In this document: piece by piece, positions 35,501 through 50,500 of the stretch
Position numbering within the stretch: the first letter of the stretch is position 1
Layout: every line of letters starts with the position of its first letter
Assembly (NCBI GenBank): GCA_030142905.1
Contig: JASJOG010000020.1
Coordinates: 1,425,501-1,489,500 of the forward strand
Reading direction: 5' to 3'
Length of the DNA: 64,000 nucleotides
Source: Heliopora coerulea
Lineage: Eukaryota > Cnidaria > Anthozoa > Scleralcyonacea > Helioporidae
Made by a program: the position numbers and the translations under genes
Notes under the pieces: model-generated
Seen by the model: the letters and a program-made list of their open reading frames with translations, nothing else
Databases searched by the model: none
What the model was told of the DNA's origin: nothing

Positions 35501-38500
35501 ATGTAAAGGGGTTAACCTTTGGTTTTTGACGATTTTTCGACCAATTTTCAACTTTCGAAATAAGAGCAGAATCTGAAAGTTTATTGCATAGAAAGTAGTT
35601 TTGCAGTGATTTGAGTGGTTTTTGAGCGAAATTACGTTGATAATTTGAGGTGGAAAAATTTGACCAAAATGTAAAGGGGTTAACCTTTGGTTTTTGACGA
35701 TTTTTCGACCAATTTTCAACTTTCGAAATAAGAGCAGAATATGAAAGTTTATTGCATAGAAAGTAGTTTTGCAGTGATTTGAGTGGTTTTTGAGCGAAAT
35801 TACTTTGATAATTTGAGGTGGGAAAATTTGACCAAAATGTAAAGGGGTTAACCTTTGGTTTTTGACGATTTTTCGACCAATTTTCAACTTTCGAAATAAG
35901 AGCAGAATCTGAAAGTTTATTGCATAGAAAGTAGTTTAGCAGTGATTTGAGTGGTTTTTGACCAAAATTACGTTGATAATTTGAGGTGGGAAAATTTGAC
36001 CAAAATGTAAAGGGGTTAACCTTTGGTTTTTGACGATTTTTCGACCAATTTTCAACTTTCGAAATAAGAGCAGAATATGAAAGTTTATTGCATAGAAAGT
36101 AGTTTTGCAGTGATTTGAGTGGTTCTTGAGCGAAATTACGTTGATAATTTGAGGTGGAAAAATTTGACCAAAATGTAAAGGGGTTAACCTTTGGTTTTTG
36201 ACGATTTTTCGACCAATTTTCAACTTTCGAAATAAGAGCAGAATCTGAAAGTTCATTGCATAGAAAGTAGTTTTGCAGTGATTTGAGTGGTTTTTGAGCG
36301 AAATTACGTTGATAATTTGAGGTGGAAAAATTTGACCAAAATGTAAAGGGGTTAACCTTTGGTTTTTGACGATTTTTCGACCAATTTTCAACTTTCGAAA
36401 TAATAGCAGAATCTGAAAGTTTATTGCATAGAAAGTAGTTTTGCAGTGATTTGAGTGGTTTTTGAGGAAAATTACGTTGATAATTTGAGGTGGAAAAATT
36501 TGACCAAAATGTAAAGGGGTTAACCTTTGGTTTTTGACGATTTTTCGACCAATTTTCAACTTTCGAAATAAGAGCAGAATCTGAAAGTTTATTGCATAGA
36601 AAGTAGTTTTGCAGTGATTTGAGTGGTTTTTGAGGGAAATTACGTTGATAATTTGAGGTGGAAAAATTTGACCAAAATGTAAAGGGGTTAACCTTTGGTT
36701 TTTGACGATTTTTCGACCAATTTTCAACTTTCGAAATAAGAGCAGAATATGAAAGTTTATTGCATAGAAAGTAGTTTTGCAGTGATTTGAGTGGTTTTTG
36801 AGTGAAATTACTTTGATAATTTGAGGTGGAAAAATTTGACCAAAATGTAAAGGGGTTAACCTTTGGTTTTTGACGATTTTTCGACCAATTTTCAACTTTC
36901 GAAATAAGAGCAGAATCTGAAAGTTTATTGCATAGAAAGTAGTTTTGCAGTGATTTGACTGGTTTTTAATCGAAATTACGTTGATTATTTGAGGTGGGAA
37001 AATTTGACCAAAATGTAAAGGGGTTAACCTTTGGTTTTTGACGATTTTTCGACCAATTTTCAACTTTCGAAATAAGAGCAGAATATGAAAGTTTATTGCA
37101 TAGAAAGTAGTTTTGCAGTGATTTGAGTGGTTTTTGAGCGAAATTACGTCGATAATTTGAGGTGGGAAAATTTGACCAAAATGTAAAGGGGTTAACCTTT
37201 GGTTTTTGACGATTTTTCGACCAATTTTCAACTTTCGAAATAAGAGCAGAATATGAAAGTTTATTGCATAGAAAGTAGTTTTGCAGTGATTTGAGTGGTT
37301 TTTGAGCAAAATTACGTTGATAATTTGAGGTGGGAAAATTTGACCAAAATGTAAAAGGGTTAACCTTTGGTTTTTGACGATTTTTCCACCAATTTTCAAC
37401 TTTCGAAATAAGAGCAGAATATGAAAGTTTATTGCATAGAAAGTAGTTTTGCAGTGATTTGAGTGGTTTTTGAGCGAAATTACGTTGATAATTTGAGGTG
37501 GGAAAATTTGACCAAAATGTAAAGGGGTTAACCTTTGGTTTTTGACGATTTTTCGACCAATTTTCAACTTTCGAAATAAGAGCAGAATCTGAAAGTTTAT
37601 TGCATAGAAAGTAGTTTTGCAGTGATTTGAGTGGTTTTTGAGGAAAATTACGTTGATAATTTGAGGTGGGAAAATTTGACCAAAATGTAAAGGGGTTAAC
37701 CTTTGGTTTTTGACGATTTTTCGACCAATTTTCAACTTTCGAAATAAGAGCAGAATCTGAAAGTTTATTGCATAGAAAGTAGTTTTGCAGTGATTTGAGT
37801 GGTTTTTGAGCGAAATTACGTTGATAATTTGAGGTGGGAAAATTTGACCAAAATGTAAAGGGGTTAACCTTTGGTTTTTGACGATTTTTCGACCAATTTT
37901 CAACTTTCGAAATAAGAGCAGAATATGAAAGTTTATTGCATAGAAAGTAGTTTTGCAGTGATTTGAGTGGTTTTTGAGCGAAATTACGTTGATAATTTGA
38001 GGTGGAAAAATTTGACCAAAATGTAAAGGGGTTAACCTTTGGTTTTTGACGATTTTTCGACCAATTTTCAACTTTCGAAATAAGAGCAGAATCTGAAAGT
38101 TTATTGCATAGAAAGTAGTTTTGCAGTGATTTGAGTGGTTTTTGAGGAAAATTACGTTGATAATTTGAGGTGGGAAAATTTGTCCAAAATGTAAAGGGGT
38201 TAACCTTTGGTTTTTGACGATTTTTCGACCAATTTTCAACTTTCGAAATAAGAGCAGAATCTGAAAGTTTATTGCATAGAAAGTAGTTTTGCAGTGATTT
38301 GAGTGGTTTTTGAGCAAAATTACGTTGATAATTTGAGGTGGGAAAATTTGACCAAAATATAAAGGGGTTAACCTTTGGTTTTTGACGATTTTTCGACCAA
38401 TTTTCAACTTTCGAAATAAGAGCAGAATCTGAAAGTTTATTGCATAGAAAGTAGTTTTGCAGTGATTTGAGTGGTTTTTGAGCGAAATTACGTTGATAAT

Positions 38501-41500
38501 TTGAGGTGGGAAAATTTGACCAAAATGTAAAGGGGTTAACCTTTGGTTTTTGACGATTTTTCGACCAATTTTCAACTTTCGAAATAAGAGCAGAATATGA
38601 ACGTTTATTGCATAGAAAGAAGTTTTGCAGTGATTTGAGTGGTTTTTGAGCGAAATTACGTTGATAATTTGAGGTGGGAAAATTTGACCAAAATGTAAAG
38701 GGGTTAACCTTTGGTTTTTGACGATTTTTCGACCAATTTTCAACTTTCGAAATAAGAGCAGAATATGAAAGTTTATTGCATAGAAAGAAGTTTTGCAGTG
38801 ATTTGAGTGGTTTTTGAGCGAAATTACGTTGATAATTTGAGGTGGAAAAATTTGACCAAAATGTAAAGGGGTTAACCTTTGGTTTTTGACGATTTTTCGA
38901 CCAATTTTCAACTTTCGAAATAATAGCAGAATCTGAAAGTTTATTGCATAGAAAGTAGTTTTGCAGTGATTTGAGTGGTTTTTTAGCGAAATTACGTTGA
39001 TAATTTGAGGTGGGAAAATTTGACCAAAATGTAAAGGGGTTAACCTTTGGTTTTTGACGATTTTTCGACCAATTTTCAACTTTCGAAATAAGAGCAGAAT
39101 CTGAAAGTTTATTGCATAGAAAGTAGTTTTGCAGTGATTTGAGTGGTTTTAGAGGAAAATTACGTTGATAATTTGAGGTGGGAAAATTTGACCAAAATGT
39201 AAAGGGGTTAACCTTTGGTTTTTGACGATTTTTCGACCAATTTTCAACTTTCGAAATAAGAGCAGAATATGAAAGTTTATTGCATAGAAAGTAGTTTTGC
39301 AGTGATTTGAGTGGTTTTTGAGCGAAATTACTTTGATAATTTGAGGTGGGAAAATTTGACCAAAATGTAAAGGGGTTAACCTTTGGTTTTTGACGATTTT
39401 TCGACCAATTTTCAACTTTCGAAATAAGAGCAGAATATGAAAGTTTATTGCATAGAAAGTAGTTTTGCAGTGATTTGAGTGGTTTTTGAGCGAAATTACG
39501 TTGATAATTTGAGGTGGAAAAATTTGACCAAAATGTAAAGGGGTTAACCTTTGGTTTTTGACGATTTTTCGACCAATTTTCAACTTTCGAAATAAGAGCA
39601 GAATATGAAAGTTTATTGCATAGAAAGTAGTTTTGCAGTGATTTGAGTGGTTTTTGAGCGAAATTACTTTGATAATTTGAGGTGGAAAAATTTGACCAAA
39701 ATGTAAAGGGGTTAACCTTTGGTTTTTGACGATTTTTCGACCAATTTTCAACTTTCGAAATAAGAGCAGAATATGAAAGTTTATTGCATAGAAAGTAGTT
39801 TTGCAGTGATTTGAGTGGTTCTTGAGCGAAATTACGTTGATAATTTGAGGTGGGAAAATTTGACCAAAATGTAAAGGGGTTAACCTTTGGTTTTTGACGA
39901 TTTTTCGACCAATTTTCAACTTTCGAAATAAGAGCAGAATATGAAAGTTTATTGCATAGAAAGTAGTTTTGCAGTGATTTGAGTGGTTTTTGATCGAAAT
40001 TACTTTGATAATTTGAGGTGGGAAAATTTGACCAAAATGTAAAGGGGTTAACCTTTGGTTTTTGACGATTTTTCGACCAATTTTCAACTTTCGAAATAAG
40101 AGCAGAATATGAAAGTTTATTGCATAGAAAGTAGTTTTGCAGTGATTTGAGTGGTTTTTGAGCGAAATTACGTTGATAATTTGAGGTGGAAAAATTTGAC
40201 CAAAATGTAAAGGGGTTAACCTTTGGTTTTTGACGATTTTTCGACCAATTTTCAACTTTCGAAATAAGAGCAGAATCTGAAAGTTTATTGCATAGAAAGT
40301 AGTTTTGCAGTGATTTGAGTGGTTTTTGAGCGAAATTACGTTGATAATTTGAGGTGGGAAAATTTGACCAAAATGTAAAGGGGTTAACCTTTGGTTTTTG
40401 ACGATTTTTCGACCAATTTTCAACTTTCGAAATAAGAGCAGAATATGAAAGTTTATTGCATAGAAAGTAGTTTTGCAGTGATTTGAGTGGTTTTTGAGCG
40501 AAATTACGTTGATAATTTGAGGTGGGAAAATTTGACCAAAATGTAAAGGGGTTAACCTTTGGTTTTTGACGATTTTTCGACCAATTTTCAACTTTCGAAA
40601 TAAGAGCAGAATCTGAAAGTTCATTGCATAGAAAGAAGTTTTGCAGTGATTTGAGTGGTTTTTGAGCGAAATTACGTTGATAATTTGAGGTGGAAAAATT
40701 TGACCAAAATGTAAAGGGGTTAACCTTTGGTTTTTGACGATTTTTCGACCAATTTTCAACTTTCGAAATAAGAGCAGAATCTGAAAGTTTATTGCATAGA
40801 AAGTAGTTTTGCAGTGATTTGAGTGGTTTTTGAGCGAAATTACGTTGATAATTTGAGGTGGAAAAATTTGACCAAAATGTAAAGGGGTTAACCTTTGGTT
40901 TTTGACGATTTTTCGACCAATTTTCAACTTTCGAAATAAGAGCAGAATCTGAAAGTTTATTGCATAGAAAGTAGTTTTGCAGTGATTTGAGTGGTTTTTG
41001 AGCGAAATTACGTTGATAATTTGAGGTGGAAAAATTTGACCAAAATGTAAAGGGGTTAACCTTTGGTTTTTGACGATTTTTCGACCAATTTTCAACTTTC
41101 GAAATAAGAGCAGAATATGAAAGTTTATTGCATAGAAAGTAGTTTTGCAGTGATTTGAGTGGTTTTTGAGCGAAATTACGTTGATAATTTGAGGTGGAAA
41201 AATTTGACCAAAATGTAAAGGGGTTAACCTTTGGTTTTTGACGATTTTTCGACCAATTTTCAACTTTCGAAATAAGAGCAGAATCTGAAAGTTTATTGCA
41301 TAGAAAGAAGTTTTGCAGTGATTTGAGTGGTTTTTGAGCGAAATTACGTTGATAATTTGAGGTGGAAAAATTTGACCAAAATGTAAAGGGGTTAACCTTT
41401 GGTTTTTGACGATTTTTCGACCAATTTTCAACTTTCGAAATAAGAGCAGAATCTGAAAGTTTATTGCATAGAAAGTAGTTTTGCAGTGATTTGAGTGGTT

Positions 41501-44500
41501 TTTGAGCGAAATTACGTTGATAATTTGAGGTGGAAAAATTTGACCAAAATGTAAAGGGGTTAACCTTTGGTTTTTGACGATTTTTCGACCAATTTTCAAC
41601 TTTCGAAATAAGAGCAGAATCTGAAAGTTTATTGCATAGAAAGTAGTTTTGCAGTGATTTGAGTGGTTTTTGAGGGAAATTACGTTGATAATTTGAGGTG
41701 GAAAAATTTGACCAAAATGTAAAGGGGTTAACCTTTGGTTTTTGACGATTTTTCGACCAATTTTCAACTTTCGAAATAAGAGCAGAATATGAAAGTTTAT
41801 TGCATAGAAAGTAGTTTTGCAGTGATTTGAGTGGTTTTTGAGCGAAATTACGTTGATAATTTGAGGTGGAAAAATTTGACCAAAATGTAAAGGGGTTAAC
41901 CTTTGGTTTTTGACGATTTTTCGACCAATTTTCAACTTTCGAAATAAGAGCAGAATATGAAAGTTTATTGCATAGAAAGTAGTTTTGCAGTGATTTGAGT
42001 GGTTTTTGAGCGAAATTACGTTGATAATTTGAGGTGGAAAAATTTGACCAAAATGTAAAGGGGTTAACCTTTGGTTTTTGACGATTTTTCGACCAATTTT
42101 CAACTTTCGAAATAAGAGCAGAATATGAAAGTTTATTGCATAGAAAGTAGTTTTGCAGTGATTTGAGTGGTTTTTGAGCGAAATTACTTTGATAATTTGA
42201 GGTGGAAAAATTTGACCAAAATGTAAAGGGGTTAACCTTTGGTTTTTGACGATTTTTCGACCAATTTTCAACTTTCGAAATAAGAGCAGAATATGAAAGT
42301 TTATTGCATAGAAAGAAGTTTTGCAGTGATTTGAGTGGTTTTTGAGCGAAATTACGTTGATAATTTGAGGTGGAAAAATTTGACCAAAATGTAAAGGGGT
42401 TAACCTTTGGTTTTTGACGATTTTTCGACCAATTTTCAACTTTCGAAATAATAGCAGAATCTGAAAGTTTATTGCATAGAAAGTAGTTTTGCAGTGATTT
42501 GAGTGGTTTTTAAGCGAAATTACGTTGATAATTTGAGGTGGGAAAATTTGACCAAAATGTAAAAGGGTTAACCTTTGGTTTTTGACGATTTTTCGACCAA
42601 TTTTCAACTTTCGAAATAAGAGCAGAATCTGAATGTTTATTGCATAGAAAGTAGTTTTGCAGTGATTTGAGTGGTTTTTGAGCGAAATTACGTTGATAAT
42701 TTGAGGTGGGAAAATTTGACCAAAATGTAAAGGGGTTAACCTTTGGTTTTTGACGATTTTTCGACCAATTTTCAACTTTCGAAATAAGAGCAGAATCTGA
42801 AAGTTTATTGCATAGAAAGTAGTTTTGCAGTGATTTGAGTGGTTTTTGAGCGAAATTACGTTGATAATTTGAGGTGGGAAAATTTGACCAAAATGTAAAG
42901 GGGTTAACCTTTGGTTTTTGACGATTTTTCGACCAATTTTCAACTTTCGAAATAAGAGCAGAATATGAAAGTTTATTGCATAGAAAGTAGTTTTGCAGTG
43001 ATTTGAGTGGTTTTTGAGCGAAATTACGTTGATAATTTGAGGTGGAAAAATTTGACCAAAATGTAAAGGGGTTAACCTTTGGTTTTTGACGATTTTTCGA
43101 CCAATTTTCAACTTTCGAAATAAGAGCAGAATATGAAAGTTTATTGCATAGAAAGTAGTTTTGCAGTGATTTGAGTGGTTTTTGAGCGAAATTACTTTGA
43201 TAATTTGAGGTGGGAAAATTTGACCAAAATGTAAAGGGGTTAACCTTTGGTTTTTGACGATTTTTCGACCAATTTTCAACTTTCGAAATAAGAGCAGAAT
43301 ATGAAAGTTTATTGCATAGAAAGTAGTTTTGCAGTGATTTGAGTGGTTTTTAAGCGAAATTACGTTGATAATTTGAGGTGGGAAAATTTGACCAAAATGT
43401 AAAGGGGTTAACCTTTGGTTGTTGACGATTTTTCGACCAATTTTCAACTTTCGAAATAAGAGCAGAATATGAAAGTTTATTGCATAGAAAGTAGTTTTGC
43501 AGTGATTTGAGTGGTTTTTGAGCGAAATTACGTTGATAATTTGAGGTGGGAAAATTTGACCAAAATGTAAAGGGGTTAACCTTTGGTTTTTGACGATTTT
43601 TCGACCAATTTTCAACTTTCGAAATAAGAGCAGAATATGAAAGTTTATTGCATAGAAAGAAGTTTTGCAGTGATTTGAGTGGTTTTTGAGCGAAATTACG
43701 TTAATAATTTGAGGTGGAAAAATTTGACCAAAATGTAAAGGGGTTAACCTTTGGTTTTTGACGATTTTTCGACCAATTTTCAACTTTCGAAATAAGAGCA
43801 GAATATGAAAGTTTATTGCATAGAAAGTAGTTTTGCAGTGATTTGAGTGGTTTTTGAGCGAAATTACTTTGATAATTTGAGGTGGGAAAATTTGACCAAA
43901 ATGTAAAGGGGTTAACCTTTGGTTTTTGACGATTTTTCGACCAATTTTCAACTTTCGAAATAAGAGCAGAATCTGAAAGTTTATTGCATAGAAAGTAGTT
44001 TTGCAGTGATTTGAGTGGTTTTTGAGCGAAATTACGTTGATAATTTGAGGTGGGAAAATTTGACCAAAATGTAAAGGGGTTAACCTTTGGTTTTTGACGA
44101 TTTTTCGACCAATTTTCAACTTTCGAAATAAGAGCAGAATATGAAAGTTTATTGCATAGAAAGTAGTTTTGCAGTGATTTGAGTGGTTTTTGAGCGAAAT
44201 TACGTTGATAATTTGAGGTGGAAAAATTTGACCAAAATGTAAAGGGGTTAACCTTTGGTTTTTGACGATTTTTCGACCAATTTTCAACTTTCGAAATAAG
44301 AGCAGAATATGAAAGTTTATTGCATAGAAAGTAGTTTTGCAGTGATTTGAGTGGTTTTTGAGCGAAATTACGTTGATAATTTGAGGTGGGAAAATTTGAC
44401 CAAAATGTAAAGGGGTTAACCTTTGGTTTTTGACGATTTTTCGACCAATTTTCAACTTTCGAAATAAGAGCAGAATATGAAAGTTTATTGCATAGAAAGT

Positions 44501-47500
44501 AGTTTTGCAGTGATTTGAGTGGTTTTTGAGCGAAATTACGTTGATAATTTGAGGTGGGAAAATTTGACCAAAATGTAAAGGGGTTAACCTTTGGTTTTTG
44601 ACGATTTTTCGACCAATTTTCAACTTTCGAAATAAGAGCAGAATATGAAAGTTTATTGCATAGAAAGAAGTTTTGCAGTGATTTGAGTGGTTTTTGAGCG
44701 AAATTACGTTGATAATTTGAGGTGGAAAAATTTGACCAAAATGTAAAGGGGTTAACCTTTGGTTTTTGACGATTTTTCGACCAATTTTCAACTTTCGAAA
44801 TAAGAGCAGAATATGAAAGTTTATTGCATAGAAAGTAGTTTTGCAGTGATTTGAGTGGTTTTTGAGCGAAATTACTTTGATAATTTGAGGTGGAAAAATT
44901 TGACCAAAATGTAAAGGGGTTAACCTTTGGTTTTTGACGATTTTTCGACCAATTTTCAACTTTCGAAATAAGAGCAGAATATGAAAGTTTATTGCATAGA
45001 AAGAAGTTTTGCAGTGATTTGAGTGGTTTTTGAGCGAAATTACGTTGATAATTTGAGGTGGGAAAATTTGACCAAAATGTAAAGGGGTTAACCTTTGGTT
45101 TTTGACGATTTTTCGACCAATTTTCAACTTTCGAAATAAGAGCAGAATCTGAAAGTTTATTGCATAGAAAGTAGTTTTGCAGTGATTTGAGTGGTTTTTG
45201 AGCGAAATTACGTTGATAATTTGAGGTGGAAAAATTTGACCAAAATGTAAAGGGGTTAACCTTTGGTTTTTGACGATTTTTCGACCAATTTTCAACTTTC
45301 GAAATAAGAGCAGAATATGAAAGTTTATTGCATAGAAAGTAGTTTTGCAGTGATTTGAGTGGTTTTTGAGCGAAATTACGTTGATAATTTGAGGTGGGAA
45401 AATTTGACCAAAATGTAAAGGGGTTAACCTTTGGTTTTTGACGATTTTTCGACCAATTTTCAACTTTCGAAATAAGAGCAGAATCTGAAAGTTTATTTCA
45501 TAGAAAGTAGTTTTGCAGTGATTTGAGTGGTTTTTGAGCGAAATTACGTTGATAATTTGAGGTGGGAAAATTTGACCAAAATGTAAAGGGGTTAACCTTT
45601 GGTTTTTGACGATTTTTCGACCAATTTTCAACTTTCGAAATAAGAGCAGAATATGAAAGTTTATTTCATAGAAAGTAGTTTTGCAGTGATTTGAGTGGTT
45701 TTTGAGTGAAATTAAGTTGATAATTTGAGGTGGGAAAATTTGACCAAAATGTAAAAGGGTTAACCTTTGGTTTTTGACGATTTTTCGACCAATTTTCAAC
45801 TTTGGAAATAAGAGCAGAATATGAAAGTTTATTGCATAGAAAGTAGTTTTGCAGTGATTTGAGTGGTTTTTGAGCGAAATTACGTTGATAATTTGAGGTG
45901 GAAAAATTTGACCAAAATGTAAAGGGGTTAACCTTTGGTTTTTGACGATTTTTCGACCAATTTTCAACTTTCGAAATAAGAGCAGAATCTGAAAGTTTAT
46001 TGCATAGAAAGTAGTTTTGCAGTGATTTGAGTGGTTTTTGAGCGAAATTACGTTGATAATTTGAGGTGGAAAAATTTGACCAAAATGTAAAGGGGTTAAC
46101 CTTTGGTTTTTGACGATTTTTCGACCAATTTTCAACTTTCGAAATAAGAGCAGAATCTGAAAGTTTATTGCATAGAAAGTAGTTTTGCAGTGATTTGAGT
46201 GGTTTTTGAGCGAAATTACGTTGATAATTTGAGGTGGAAAAATTTGACCAAAATGTAAAGGGGTTAACCTTTGGTTTTTGACGATTTTTCGACCAATTTT
46301 CAACTTTCGAAATAAGAGCAGAATCTGAAAGTTTATTGCATAGAAAGTAGTTTTGCAGTGATTTGAGTGGTTTTTGAGCGAAATTACGTTGATAATTTGA
46401 GGTGGGAAAATTTGACCAAAATGTAAAGGGGTTAACCTTTGGTTTTTGACGATTTTTCGACCAATTTTCAACTTTCGAAATAAGAGCAGAATCTGAAAGT
46501 TTATTGCATAGAAAGTAGTTTTGCAGTGATTTGAGTGGTTTTTGAGCGAAATTACGTTGATAATTTGAGGTGGAAAAATTTGACCAAAATGTAAAGGGGT
46601 TAACCTTTGGTTTTTGACGATTTTTCGACCAATTTTCAACTTTCGAAATAAGAGCAGAATCTGAAAGTTTATTTCATAGAAAGTAGTTTTGCAGTGATTT
46701 GAGTGGTTTTTGAGCGAAATTACGTTGATAATTTGAGGTGGGAAAATTTGACCAAAATGTAAAAGGGTTAACCTTTGGTTTTTGACGATTTTTCGACCAA
46801 TTTTCAACTTTCGAAATAAGAGCAGAATCTGAATGTTTATTGCATAGAAAGTAGTTTTGCAGTGATTTGAGTGGTTTTTGAGGAAAATTACGTTGATAAT
46901 TTGAGGTGGGAAAATTTGACCAAAATGTAAAGGGGTTAACCTTTGGTTTTTGACGATTTTTCGACCAATTTTCAACTTTCGAAATAAGAGCAGAATCTGA
47001 AAGTTTATTGCATAGAAAGTAGTTTTGCAGTGATTTGAGTGGTTTTTGAGCGAAATTACGTTGATAATTTGAGGTGGGAAAATTTGACCAAAATGTAAAG
47101 GGGTTAACCTTTGGTTTTTGACGATTTTTCGACCAATTTTCAACTTTCGAAATAAGAGCAGAATATGAAAGTTTATTGCATAGAAAGTAGTTTTGGAGTG
47201 ATTTGAGTGGTTTTTGAGCGAAATTACGTTGATAATTTGAGGTGGAAAAATTTGACCAAAATGTAAAGGGGTTAACCTTTGGTTTTTGACGATTTTTCCA
47301 CCAATTTTCAACTTTCGAAATAAGAGCAGAATATGAAAGTTTATTGCATAGAAAGTAGTTTTGCAGTGATTTGAGTGGTTTTTGAGCGAAATTACTTTGA
47401 TAATTTGAGGTGGGAAAATTTGACCAAAATGTAAAGGGGTTAACCTTTGGTTTTTGACGATTTTTCGACCAATTTTCAACTTTCGAAATAAGAGCAGAAT

Positions 47501-50500
47501 ATGAAAGTTTATTGCATAGAAAGTAGTTTTGCAGTGATTTGAGTGGTTTTTAAGCGAAATTACGTTGATAATTTGAGGTGGGAAAATTTGACCAAAATGT
47601 AAAGGGGTTAACCTTTGGTTGTTGACGATTTTTCGACCAATTTTCAACTTTCGAAATAAGAGCAGAATATGAAAGTTTATTGCATAGAAAGTAGTTTTGC
47701 AGTGATTTGAGTGGTTTTTGAGCGAAATTACGTTGATAATTTGAGGTGGGAAAATTTGACCAAAATGTAAAGGGGTTAACCTTTGGTTTTTGACGATTTT
47801 TCGACCAATTTTCAACTTTCGAAATAAGAGCAGAATATGAAAGTTTATTGCATAGAAAGAAGTTTTGCAGTGATTTGAGTGGTTTTTGAGCGAAATTACG
47901 TTAATAATTTGAGGTGGAAAAATTTGACCAAAATGTAAAGGGGTTAACCTTTGGTTTTTGACGATTTTTCGACCAATTTTCAACTTTCGAAATAAGAGCA
48001 GAATCTGAAAGTTTATTGCATAGAAAGTAGTTTTGCAGTGATTTGAGTGGTTTTTGAGCGAAATTACTTTGATAATTTGAGGTGGAAAAATTTGACCAAA
48101 ATGTAAAGGGGTTAACCTTTGGTTTTTGACGATTTTTCGACCAATTTTCAACTTTCGAAATAAGAGCAGAATATGAAAGTTTATTGCATAGAAAGAAGTT
48201 TTGCAGTGATTTGAGTGGTTTTTGAGCGAAATTACGTTGATAATTTGAGGTGGGAAAATTTGACCAAAATGTAAAGGGGTTAACCTTTGGTTTTTGACGA
48301 TTTTTCGACCAATTTTCAACTTTCGAAATAAGAGCAGAATCTGAAAGTTTATTGCATAGAAAGTAGTTTTGCAGTGATTTGAGTGGTTTTTGAGCGAAAT
48401 TACGTTGATAATTTGAGGTGGAAAAATTTGACCAAAATGTAAAGGGGTTAACCTTTGGTTTTTGACGATTTTTCGACCAATTTTCAACTTTCGAAATAAG
48501 AGCAGAATCTGAAAGTTTATTGCATAGAAAGTAGTTTTGCAGTGATTTGAGTGGTTTTTGAGCGAAATTACGTTGATAATTTGAGGTGGGAAAATTTGAC
48601 CAAAATGTAAAGGGGTTAACCTTTGGTTTTTGACGATTTTTCGACCAATTTTCAACTTTCGAAATAAGAGCAGAATATGAAAGTTTATTGCATAGAAAGA
48701 AGTTTTGCAGTGATTTGAGTGGTTTTTGAGCGAAATTACGTTAATAATTTGAGGTGGAAAAATTTGACCAAAATGTAAAGGGGTTAACCTTTGGTTTTTG
48801 ACGATTTTTCGACCAATTTTCAACTTTCGAAATAAGAGCAGAATATGAAAGTTTATTGCATAGAAAGTAGTTTTGCAGTGATTTGAGTGGTTTTTGAGCG
48901 AAATTACTTTGATAATTTGAGGTGGAAAAATTTGACCAAAATGTAAAGGGGTTAACCTTTGGTTTTTGACGATTTTTCGACCAATTTTCAACTTTCGAAA
49001 TAAGAGCAGAATATGAAAGTTTATTGCATAGAAAGTAGTTTTGCAGTGATTTGAGTGGTTTTTGAGCGAAATTACGTTGATAATTTGAGGTGGGAAAATT
49101 TGACCAAAATGTAAAGGGGTTAACCTTTGGTTTTTGACGATTTTTCGACCAATTTTCAACTTTCGAAATAAGAGCAGAATCTGAAAGTTTATTGCATAGA
49201 AAGTAGTTTTGCAGTGATTTGAGTGGTTTTTGAGCGAAATTACGTTGATAATTTGAGGTGGAAAAATTTGACCAAAATGTAAAGGGGTTAACCTTTGGTT
49301 TTTGACGATTTTTCGACCAATTTTCAACTTTCGAAATAAGAGCAGAATCTGAAAGTTTATTGCATAGAAAGTAGTTTTGCAGTGATTTGAGTGGTTTTTG
49401 AGCGAAATTACGTTGATAATTTGAGGTGGGAAAATTTGACCAAAATGTAAAGGGGTTAACCTTTGGTTTTTGACGATTTTTCGACCAATTTTCAACTTTC
49501 GAAATAAGAGCAGAATCTGAAAGTTTATTTCATAGAAAGTAGTTTTGCAGTGATTTGAGTGGTTTTTGAGCGAAATTACGTTGATAATTTGAGGTGGGAA
49601 AATTTGACCAAAATGTAAAGGGGTTAACCTTTGGTTTTTGACGATTTTTCGACCAATTTTCAACTTTCGAAATAAGAGCAGAATCTGAAAGTTTATTTCA
49701 TAGAAAGTAGTTTTGCAGTGATTTGAGTGGTTTTTGAGTGAAATTACGTTGATAATTTGAGGTGGGAAAATTTGACCAAAATGTAAAGGGGTTAACCTTT
49801 GGTTTTTGACGATTTTTCGACCAATTTTCAACTTTCGAAATAAGAGCAGAATATGAAAGTTTATTGCATAGAAAGTAGTTTTGCAGTGATTTGAGTGGTT
49901 TTTGAGCGAAATTACGTTGATAATTTGAGGTGGAAAAATTTGACCAAAATGTAAAGGGGTTAACCTTTGGTTTTTGACGATTTTTCGACCAATTTTCAAC
50001 TTTCGAAATAAGAGCAGAATCTGAAAGTTTATTGCATAGAAAGTAGTTTTGCAGTGATTTGAGTGGTTTTTGAGCGAAATTACGTTGATAATTTGAGGTG
50101 GGAAAATTTGACCAAAATGTAAAGGGGTTAACCTTTGGTTTTTGACGATTTTTCGACCAATTTTCAACTTTCGAAATAAGAGCAGAATCTGAAAGTTTAT
50201 TGCATAGAAAGTAGTTTTGCAGTGATTTGAGTGGTTTTTGAGCGAAATTACGTTGATAATTTGAGGTGGAAAAATTTGACCAAAATGTAAAGGGGTTAAC
50301 CTTTGGTTTTTGACGATTTTTCGACCAATTTTCAACTTTCGAAATAAGAGCAGAATCTGAAAGTTTATTGCATAGAAAGTAGTTTTGCAGTGATTTGAGT
50401 GGTTTTTGAGTGAAATTACGTTGATAATTTGAGGTGGGAAAATTTGACCAAAATGTAAAGGGGTTAACCTTTGGTTTTTGACGATTTTTCGACCAATTTT

